Below, in pieces: positions 20,003-26,872 of a stretch of 39,688 nucleotides of DNA. The position numbers and the translations under genes are program-made. The DNA comes from Rhodocyclales bacterium (lineage in GTDB: Bacteria; Pseudomonadota; Gammaproteobacteria; Burkholderiales; Rhodocyclaceae). The notes below the pieces were generated by a model, which did not search any database, had not been told where the DNA came from, and saw only the letters and a program-made list of their open reading frames with translations. The DNA lies in the NCBI GenBank assembly GCA_016214175.1, contig JACRPB010000190.1, forward strand, positions 1-39,688, in the 5' to 3' direction. Numbering within the stretch: position 1 is the first letter of the stretch; each line of letters begins with the position of its first letter.

Positions 20003-20476
20003 CGTCGGCCAGTGCGGCTATCCGGCCGCTTTGCGGGCGCTCCTGGCACGCTGCAGCCCGCCGCTCCCGCTACCGGATTCAAGGTATCCAAATTACAACG
20101 GACCCGGTATTTCTGGCCCCTGGGGGGACCGGTAAGTTCGGCGCTAAGGGCACGTCACTATTGCCGTCATCGACGGCCCGACGCTCAACGGCTGCCGATC
20201 GCGAAAGGAACTCGCACTTGCGTGAACGAGACAAAGCTCATTTGGCGTCTCATCGGCGGGAAGACGTTCCATCGATTGGGAAAAGCAGCGGCGACAGCAG
20301 TGCTAATCGGCCTCCCACCATCCCTGCAATTTCCAGTCCAGGAGCGGGTTTGCGCACGGGATGGGCGACCAAGGGGCGCACGGCACGATATCTGCTCTTG
20401 AACGGAAATGCTGTAAAGCGCGGCCGAATCGGCGGGGGCGGCAGATCGACTCCAACAACATCGGAAGGAAACAAAC
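20003..20476. other. 474-bp non-coding leader between recQ and the cytochrome cluster
   Basis: No open frame here has the codon bias or residue make-up of a real protein, and base composition is visibly less GC-rich than the neighbours. The stretch holds a CCGGT...ACCGG inverted repeat around 20104-20135 with an inner CCCC/GGGG pair, and a short GCGGC/GCCGC hairpin at 20014-20029 just after recQ that is too weak to call a terminator. The cytochrome gene is preceded by GGAAGGAAA. I found no convincing sigma-70, sigma-54 or FNR site. The length suggests a regulated promoter region or a small RNA, but neither is shown. Confidence 0.5.
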
Positions 20477-20827
20477 ATGACTTGCATCCCGCGTTCTGCG
20501 TTGGCCACCGCGGCGGTCGGCATCGCTGCCCTGATGTTTTCGGCGGCGGCCTCGGCCCTCGATGCGGATGCCGCGAAGGAGCTGGCGACGGACAACGATT
20601 GCTTCAAGTGCCATGCCGTCGATAAGACGAAGAAGGGCCCGTCCTACAAGAAGATCGCCGCCAAGTACAAGGGCAAGGAAGCCGAAGGCGAGAAGGCCAT
20701 CCTCAAGAACCTCACCACGGGCCCCAAGGTGAAGCTCGAGGACGGCACCGAAGAAGAACACAAGATCATCGACACCAAGGATCCGAAGGCCATCAAGAAT
20801 CTGGCCGACTGGATTCTTTCGCGCTGA
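20477..20827 (+). CDS. Small monohaem c-type cytochrome (periplasmic electron carrier)
   Basis: The 116-aa precursor has a signal peptide (CIPRSALATAAVGIAALMFSAAASA) and a single haem site CFKCH (about residues 42-46), followed by KTKKGPSYKKIAAKYKGK, typical of small class I cytochromes. The C terminus ends NLADWILSR, a class I helix. Both methionines of the ORF lie in the signal peptide, so no Met is available as the sixth haem ligand; the only histidine after the haem site is in EEEHKIID. It probably carries electrons across the periplasm between the inner-membrane and decahaem cytochromes encoded downstream, a position like MtoD in Sideroxydans (by analogy, not by shown orthology). Confidence 0.88.
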   Translation: MTCIPRSALATAAVGIAALMFSAAASALDADAAKELATDNDCFKCHAVDKTKKGPSYKKIAAKYKGKEAEGEKAILKNLTTGPKVKLEDGTEEEHKIIDTKDPKAIKNLADWILSR

Positions 20828-20904
20828 AGCGGAGCCGGCACGCGCTGGCGTACGGCACGGGTTCAACTTTTCCAGCCCGAATTTTCGGGGCGAGGGAGGC
20901 ACAA

Positions 20905-21891
20905 ATGAAGGCTTTGTTAACGTTGTTTGCTGTGATCGGCATCATCGGAATGTCGAGCGCGCCGGCGGTTGCCGCCGATGCCCCCGCGCCGGCGGCCGAG
21001 AAGAAGGAGCCGGCCAAGGATCTCATTCTCAAGGGCGATGCCAAGTGCACGGGTTGCCACGACGAAGCCGACGTCCCCAAGCCGACGATGCTGGAACTGC
21101 ATCCGCAGGTGCTCAACATCGGCAAGACCAAGCATGGCACCGTCGCCGACGCCCGCACCCCGACCTGCACCGCTTGCCACGGCGAGAGCGAAAAGCATTT
21201 GGCGCACAAGGGCAGCGGCAAGCCGCCGAAACCGGACACGGTGTTCAGCATGAGAACCCAGACGCCGGTCGAGACGCGCAACGCCGCCTGCCTGAGCTGC
21301 CATCAGGGCGGCAACCGCATCGGCTGGCAATTGAGCAAGCACGGCTCACAGGATGTCGCCTGCACCTCCTGCCACCAGATCCACACCGCCCAGGACCGCG
21401 TGCGCGACAAGACCGCCCAAACGGAAGTCTGCTTCACCTGCCACAAGGAACAGCGTGCGCAGATGGCCAGGGTTTCCCACCATCCGGTGCCCGAAGGCAA
21501 GATGGCCTGCTCGTCCTGTCACAACGTCCATGGCGACAACCCGAAGCAGCTCGTGAAGAGCAGCGTGAACGACACCTGCTACACCTGCCACATGGAGAAG
21601 CGCGGCCCCTTCGTGCACAACCATCAGCCGGTGTCCGAGGATTGCTCGATCTGCCACCAGGCGCACGGCACCACGGCCGCCAACCTGCTCAAGTCGCGCA
21701 CGCCCTTCCTGTGCCAGGAATGCCATAGCCATTCGAGCCACCCTGGGCAAACGCCGGGCCAGCCGACGACGCGCACGACCAGCACGTCGCTGCTGGGCGC
21801 GATCGGCAGGGGGTGCCTGAACTGCCACACCAACATTCATGGCAGCAACAGCAGCCAGAATTCCGCGACCGTCGGTCGCTTCCGTCGCTGA
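20905..21891 (+). CDS. Decahaem c-type cytochrome, MtrA/MtoA/PioA/DmsE family
   Basis: The 328-aa protein has a signal peptide (MKALLTLFAVIGIIGMSSAPAVAA) and exactly ten CxxCH haem sites, with first cysteines at residues 48, 88, 129, 153, 176, 202, 225, 247, 270 and 304. Length and haem number match MtrA, MtoA and the decahaem part of PioA. Such proteins sit inside an MtrB-type porin and conduct electrons through the outer membrane. The porin gene follows 20 bp downstream, confirming the pairing. The PioA N-terminal extension is absent, so MtoA/MtrA is the closer type. A strong GGGAGG precedes the ATG. Direction of electron flow (oxidation of external Fe(II) or reduction of external acceptors) is not decided by sequence. 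Confidence 0.95.
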   Translation: MKALLTLFAVIGIIGMSSAPAVAADAPAPAAEKKEPAKDLILKGDAKCTGCHDEADVPKPTMLELHPQVLNIGKTKHGTVADARTPTCTACHGESEKHLAHKGSGKPPKPDTVFSMRTQTPVETRNAACLSCHQGGNRIGWQLSKHGSQDVACTSCHQIHTAQDRVRDKTAQTEVCFTCHKEQRAQMARVSHHPVPEGKMACSSCHNVHGDNPKQLVKSSVNDTCYTCHMEKRGPFVHNHQPVSEDCSICHQAHGTTAANLLKSRTPFLCQECHSHSSHPGQTPGQPTTRTTSTSLLGAIGRGCLNCHTNIHGSNSSQNSATVGRFRR

Positions 21892-21911
21892 GCGGTTGAA
21901 GGAGATCGATC

Positions 21912-24017
21912 ATGACGCACACTACTTTCAAGCTGACGACGCTTGCCACCGCCCTGCTGCTTGCCTACGGCCAGGGTTTCGCTCAAGAACTCGACGTCGC
22001 AGAACTGTCCAAGCCGAGCAGTTCGGTATCGCTAGGCGTCGGCAACTGGTCCGCCAAACGTCCGCAGCAGGGGATCCATGACGGCATGCGCGACAATGGC
22101 GCCTACGGTCTGTTCGATGCCGACATCGTCAAGCGCGACGACGCCACCGGAACCTGGATGACCTTTACGGCACGCAGCCTGGGTACCACGACCCGCGAGC
22201 TGGGTGCCGGCTACGAACGCCAGGGCGACTGCGCCGCCAACCTCCGCTACAACGAACTGACGCGCGACAACCCGTACACTTTCAACACGGCCACGCAGGG
22301 CATCGGCACGACGACGCTGACGACCATCAGCGCCGCCAATCCAGCGCGCAGCGAAGTCACGCTGGGCACCCAGCGCAAGAAGTTCGACCTCGATCTCGTC
22401 AAGCACATCAGTCCGGAACTCAAGTTCGCGATCAACTTCAAGCAGGAAACCAAGGACGGCACGCGCCAGTGGGGGCGCGGCGGCGCAGCCGAATTCTCGG
22501 TGGAACCGATCGATGCCCGCACGCGCCAGATCGAGGCCACGCTGAGTCACACCGGCAAGCAATTGCAACTGTCCGGAGGCTATTACGGGAGCTGGTACGA
22601 CAACGCCAACTCCCTCGTCACCACCGCGCTCTCCACCGGCGCCGGCATCTACTATCTGACCCTGCCGCTCGACAATCAGGCGCACCAGTTGTTCCTCGAC
22701 GGCGGCTACAGTTTTACGCCGACGACGCGCGGCACCTTCAAGGTCCAGTATTCGCGTGCGACGCAGAACGAACATCTCGCGACCGCCGACATCGCCGGAC
22801 TGGCATTAGCCACCGCGCCGACGAACCTGAACGGCCGGATCGACACCACCCTCTACCAACTGGGCCTCACGGCGCGCCCGCTGCGCGACCTTTCCGTCGT
22901 CGCCAGCCTGCGCTACCGGAACGAGGACGACAAGACGCCGGTCGCGACTTACGTCACCACGGGTGCCGGTCCGACGATCGTGCACAACACGCCCTACAAC
23001 TACAAGACGCTGGCCGGCAAGCTCGAAGGCACTTACCAGTTGCCCGAAAACTTCAGCCTGATCGCCGGACTGGACCTCAGCAATCAGGACCGCACTTTGC
23101 CCGTCGGCAACCTCGTGGCCGGCACGGATACTGAGCGTTTCGTGCCGTTCCGGGCGGGCCTCGACGAAACCACCTACCGCTTGCAGTTACGCCGCGCCTT
23201 GTCCGACACCGTCAACGGCAGCGTGGCTTATCTGCAGGGCAAGCGCAAGGGCTCCGCCTACAGCGGAACCGAAGCGACGCAGTCCGATCAGATCAACCCG
23301 ATCCACATCGCCGATCGCACGCGGAACAAGTGGCGCCTGTCGGCCGACTGGATGCCGTCGGAGGCCTTCTCCCTCCAGGTCAACGTCGAAGCGGCCAAGG
23401 ACGAATACGGCAACGATGCCGCACGGCCGTATGGCTTGCGCGACGGCACGTCGAACCTGTATTCGCTGGACGCCAGCTATGCGATCAGCCGCAACTGGCA
23501 GGTCACGGGCTGGCTGTCCCACGACAACACGCGCGCCAATCAATACAACGCCCGCTGGCAGCAGGCCGCTCCCAACAACCTGGAAGCGCAGCGGACGACG
23601 CACCTCACCGACGCGGAAGACGCGCTCGGCCTCGGCGTGCGCGGAAAAGTCAGCGGCGCCTTCAACGTCGGCGCCGATCTGCAATGGACCGAAACGCGCG
23701 CCGAATATCCGTCCGACATCACGGTGACCGGCCTCGGCACGACGCTGACGCCCTACCCGGCCGGCAACAACGCCTTGCCGAACATCAGGAACCAGATCGT
23801 GACGCTCAAGCTGTTCGGCGTCTATGCGCTCGACAAGAACTCGGACCTGCGCGTCGACCTGATCCACGAGCGCTGGAAGACCAACGACTGGTCGTGGTTG
23901 TTCGCCGACGGCAGCCCCTTCACTTACGGCACGGCCACCGACGGTACCCAGGTCCTGTCGAATCCGAAGCAAACTTCCAATTTCATCGGCGCCCGCTACA
24001 TCTACAAGTTCCAATAA
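21912..24017 (+). CDS. MtrB/MtoB/PioB-family decahaem-associated outer-membrane porin
   Basis: The 701-aa protein has a signal peptide (LTTLATALLLAYGQGFAQ) and then alternating beta strands characteristic of a large barrel, with repeated strand/turn units such as LGAGYERQGDCAANLRYNELTRDNPY. It resembles the MtrB/PioB family (TIGR03509), which sheathes the decahaem cytochrome across the outer membrane. The N-terminal CxxC pair of Shewanella MtrB is absent; one cysteine (GDCAAN) remains in the mature protein. The C terminus reads GARYIYKFQ, so the usual terminal aromatic residue is followed by one extra Gln. AAGGAG precedes the ATG. It lies between its decahaem partner and the inner-membrane cytochrome gene. 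Confidence 0.92.
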   Translation: MTHTTFKLTTLATALLLAYGQGFAQELDVAELSKPSSSVSLGVGNWSAKRPQQGIHDGMRDNGAYGLFDADIVKRDDATGTWMTFTARSLGTTTRELGAGYERQGDCAANLRYNELTRDNPYTFNTATQGIGTTTLTTISAANPARSEVTLGTQRKKFDLDLVKHISPELKFAINFKQETKDGTRQWGRGGAAEFSVEPIDARTRQIEATLSHTGKQLQLSGGYYGSWYDNANSLVTTALSTGAGIYYLTLPLDNQAHQLFLDGGYSFTPTTRGTFKVQYSRATQNEHLATADIAGLALATAPTNLNGRIDTTLYQLGLTARPLRDLSVVASLRYRNEDDKTPVATYVTTGAGPTIVHNTPYNYKTLAGKLEGTYQLPENFSLIAGLDLSNQDRTLPVGNLVAGTDTERFVPFRAGLDETTYRLQLRRALSDTVNGSVAYLQGKRKGSAYSGTEATQSDQINPIHIADRTRNKWRLSADWMPSEAFSLQVNVEAAKDEYGNDAARPYGLRDGTSNLYSLDASYAISRNWQVTGWLSHDNTRANQYNARWQQAAPNNLEAQRTTHLTDAEDALGLGVRGKVSGAFNVGADLQWTETRAEYPSDITVTGLGTTLTPYPAGNNALPNIRNQIVTLKLFGVYALDKNSDLRVDLIHERWKTNDWSWLFADGSPFTYGTATDGTQVLSNPKQTSNFIGARYIYKFQ

Positions 24018-24030
24018 CTCCGGATCCATC

Positions 24031-25989
24031 GTGACCCACCGCATCGTCGTCTACGTCTGCGCCCTTTGCGCTTTCCTCGCCGCCGGTGCGGCTTCCGCCG
24101 CCGGTCTCGACAACGCCGCTTGTCTCACCTGCCACGACGCCAAGGCGCAAGCCATCGAGGTGCCTGGCGCCGACGGCACGCGCGCACTAAAGGCGGTGAC
24201 GCCGGACGGGTACGGCAAAGCGGTGCACGCCAAGATGCAATGCGTGACCTGCCACACCGAAATCACCGACGCCGCCGCGCCGCACAAGAAGGCGGCGGAC
24301 GCGAAGGTGACGGAGTGCTCGAAGTGCCACGAAGACCTGGCGACGCAGGCGCAGGCCGCCGGCAAGCCCTTGGCCCCCGGCTTCGACAGCGTGGCGAAGA
24401 ACATCGCCGCCTATCGTGCGTCTTTCCATGCGCGGCAGAACAAGGAAGACAAGTCGCGGCTCAACGCCACCTGCAACGACTGCCACGACACCCATACTTT
24501 TCTCGTACCGGCCAAGGACACGCTGGCCTACGCCCAATGGCGCCTTTCCACGCCCGCGCTCTGCGGCGAGACCTGCCATAGCGACGAACTCGACGACTAC
24601 AAGAAGTCGATACACGGCAAGGAAACCCAGGACAAAGGCAACCTGAAGTCGGCCGTCTGCGTCGACTGCCACACCACGCATGCCATCGGCAGCACCTCGG
24701 CCGACCCGATCAAGCTCGCCATCACCGCCAACTGCGGCTCCTGCCACCAGGAGAACCTGAAGACCTATCTCGGCACCTACCACGGCCAGGTCGCCCGCCT
24801 CGGCTACGCCTATACGGCCAAGTGCTACGACTGCCACGGCAGCCATACCATCGCCAAGGTAGACGACCCGCGCGCCAAGGTGAGCGAGAAGAACCGGCTC
24901 AAGACCTGCCGCCAGTGCCACAACGGCAAGAAGGACCTGCCCGAGGCGACCGCCGGCTTCGTCAGCTTCGGCGCGCACGCCCACGCCCACGACCGCGAGC
25001 GCTATCCGCAGGTCTGGTATTCGGCGCGCTTCATGGGCGGACTGCTGCTGTTCGTCTTCGCCTACTTCTGGGCGCATTCCCTGCTCTGGTGGTATCGCGA
25101 ATACATGGACCACAAGCTCGGCCGCGCGCACCTGCACGTGCGCACCGAAGACCTGCCCAAGGAACTGACCGGCAAGGCGGTGCGCCGCTTCGGCCTGATC
25201 TGGCGCATCGGCCACATCTGCTTCGCCATCAGCGTCATGGTGCTGATCCTCACCGGCATGACCGTGTTCTATGCCGAGACGGCGTGGGCACCCGTGGTGG
25301 TTCAAGCATTCGGCGGCCCCAAGGTCACCGGCTACGTCCACCGCGTCGCCGCGGCCATCATGCTCGGCATTTTCTTCCTCCATATCGTCGGCGTCGCCAT
25401 CAACATCGCCCGCACCTGGAAGACCTTCCGCTTCTTCGGCCCGGAATCGCTGCTGCCGCGCTGGCAGGACTTCACCGACGCCTGGGGCATGTTCAAGTGG
25501 TTCGTCGACAAGGGGCCGCGACCGACCTTCGACCGCTGGACCTACTGGGAAAAGTTCGACTACTGGGCGGTGTTCTGGGGCATGTTCATCATCGGCGGCA
25601 GCGGCATGATGATGGCCTTCCCGCACGTCACCGCGCAGTACCTGCCCGGCTGGGTGTTCAACGTCGCGATGCTGGTCCACGGCGAGGAAGGTTTCCTCTG
25701 CGCCGTGTTCCTGTTCACCGTGCATTTCTTCAACAACCACTTCCGTCCGGACAAGATGCCGCCGCCCGACGTCGTCATGTTCACCGGCGTGCAGACGATA
25801 GAAGAGTTCCGCCGCGAGCATACCGAGCAGTACAAGCGCCTGGTTGCCGCCGGCGAGCTGGAGAAGTATCTGGTCGATGTGCCGTCGCAGCCGATGACGC
25901 GCGGCTCGAAGGTGCTCGGCCTGGTGCTGATCGCTTGCGGCCTGACCTTGCTGATCCTGGTCGGCATCGGATTCTTCGGCGGTGCGTGA
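24031..25989 (+). CDS. Inner-membrane fusion of nonahaem c-type cytochrome and cytochrome b (CbcL-like)
   Basis: The 652-aa protein begins with a signal peptide, then a periplasmic domain (about 25-325) holding eight CxxCH sites (first Cys at 31, 71, 96, 148, 210, 235, 265, 293) and one CX3CH site, CGETCH, at 178. The C-terminal half (about 330-650) has roughly six membrane helices with histidines suited to bind b haems (His395, His437, His451, His550, His565), like the FdnI/HydC/thiosulfate-reductase cytochrome b group. The same order, nonahaem c domain then dihaem b domain, is known in Geobacter CbcL, a quinol oxidase for extracellular electron transfer. Here it would link the quinone pool to the periplasmic cytochromes. 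The start is GTG. Orthology to CbcL is not proven; convergent fusion is possible. Confidence 0.88.
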   Translation: MTHRIVVYVCALCAFLAAGAASAAGLDNAACLTCHDAKAQAIEVPGADGTRALKAVTPDGYGKAVHAKMQCVTCHTEITDAAAPHKKAADAKVTECSKCHEDLATQAQAAGKPLAPGFDSVAKNIAAYRASFHARQNKEDKSRLNATCNDCHDTHTFLVPAKDTLAYAQWRLSTPALCGETCHSDELDDYKKSIHGKETQDKGNLKSAVCVDCHTTHAIGSTSADPIKLAITANCGSCHQENLKTYLGTYHGQVARLGYAYTAKCYDCHGSHTIAKVDDPRAKVSEKNRLKTCRQCHNGKKDLPEATAGFVSFGAHAHAHDRERYPQVWYSARFMGGLLLFVFAYFWAHSLLWWYREYMDHKLGRAHLHVRTEDLPKELTGKAVRRFGLIWRIGHICFAISVMVLILTGMTVFYAETAWAPVVVQAFGGPKVTGYVHRVAAAIMLGIFFLHIVGVAINIARTWKTFRFFGPESLLPRWQDFTDAWGMFKWFVDKGPRPTFDRWTYWEKFDYWAVFWGMFIIGGSGMMMAFPHVTAQYLPGWVFNVAMLVHGEEGFLCAVFLFTVHFFNNHFRPDKMPPPDVVMFTGVQTIEEFRREHTEQYKRLVAAGELEKYLVDVPSQPMTRGSKVLGLVLIACGLTLLILVGIGFFGGA

Positions 25990-26695
25990 GCGGCTCGCCG
26001 TGACGGCGGCGCGGCGCGCACGCCACGCCTTCGGCGGCGGAGCGACGCCGCATGTCGGCGACCGCAGCGGCGGGAAGATCGCCATCTGCATCGCCGACGA
26101 ACAGGACGCGCTCGGCGTCGACTTGCGGCAGTGCATTGCCGCGGCCAACGACATGCTCGTCAGCGACGGCGAAGCATGGCCGAGCGGCCTCAGCCGCTGC
26201 GGGCGTGCCGTGCTGATTCTGGGCATGCGCATGACCGAACGCAACGAACTCGACCTGGTGCGCCGCATCAGCAGGGACCGGCCCGAACTGCCGATTCTCG
26301 CGCTCGGCAGTCACAGCGAGCAGCGGTACGCGCAGCGCGCGCTGCGCGCCGGCGCCGCCGGCTACCTGCGCGTGAACAGCGACCGGGATCTCCTGTTCGC
26401 GGTCATCCGCAAGATCGCCGCCGGCGGCATCCATGTCAGCGCCGAACTGGCCGAGCAGATGGCGCGCGCGCGCATGGACAACGCCCGCCCGCCGCCGCAT
26501 GCCGCACTGTCCGACCGCGAATTCCAGGTCTTCCTGATGAGCGTCGACGGCCAGGCGCCGGATCAGATTGCCCACACCCTGGCGCGCAGCATGAAGACCG
26601 TCGCTTGCCACAGGAACCGCATCCTGCGGAAGTTGAACCTGGCGCATCCGACGCAATTGCTGTCCTACGCCGCCGCGCACGGGCTGCTCGAGTAG
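25982..26695 (+). CDS. LuxR-type regulator with degenerate receiver domain
   Basis: The 237-aa protein overlaps the cytochrome b gene by 8 nt (GTG start). Residues about 32-150 align with a response-regulator receiver and residues about 175-237 form a LuxR/NarL helix-turn-helix (LSDREFQVFLMSVDGQAPDQIAHTLARSMKTVACHRNRILRKL). The receiver keeps acidic residues at DE (39-40), but the phospho-acceptor position reads LILG (Gly81 instead of Asp), the Thr/Ser switch is Gly, and the Lys of GYLxK is Val. Phosphorylation control is therefore unlikely. Coupling to the last cytochrome gene suggests it regulates the cluster. The first 30 residues are not conserved in type, but no later start was found. 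No histidine kinase is nearby. Confidence 0.88.
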   Translation: MRERLAVTAARRARHAFGGGATPHVGDRSGGKIAICIADEQDALGVDLRQCIAAANDMLVSDGEAWPSGLSRCGRAVLILGMRMTERNELDLVRRISRDRPELPILALGSHSEQRYAQRALRAGAAGYLRVNSDRDLLFAVIRKIAAGGIHVSAELAEQMARARMDNARPPPHAALSDREFQVFLMSVDGQAPDQIAHTLARSMKTVACHRNRILRKLNLAHPTQLLSYAAAHGLLE

Positions 26696-26714
26696 CCCGC
26701 CCGTAAGACCCGGC

Positions 26715-26734
26715 GCGGCGTCACGGCACGCCGC
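26715..26734. other. Hairpin between the regulator and the AsmA-like gene
   Basis: GCGGCGT and ACGCCGC form a 7-bp stem with a 6-nt loop, 20 bp after the regulator stop. No T tract follows, so it may slow or protect the transcript end rather than act as an intrinsic terminator. Confidence 0.4.
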
Positions 26735-26872
26735 GACCCGGCGCATGCGGCCTGTCGGCGCAGCCCGACAGCTTCAGTTCCCGATTCTGGCGGCGGATGA
26801 TGAGCGCGGCTCCGCCTTTGGCGATACGTCGCACGCTTCCCGAAAGCGCGAGTCCAACGGACAGGTCATTGC

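Noticed and set aside
20014-20029. Hairpin after recQ as intrinsic terminator
   Set aside because: The stem is only 5 bp with a 6-nt loop and no proper T tract.
20140-20180. GGCACG...TTGC resembling a sigma-54 promoter before the cytochrome cluster
   Set aside because: The distance between the GG and GC elements is 12 instead of 10 bp, which sigma-54 promoters do not tolerate.
24187-26268. 693-aa minus-strand ORF opposite the cytochrome b fusion
   Set aside because: Antisense shadow of the multihaem gene; the plus frame carries nine ordered haem sites and membrane helices.
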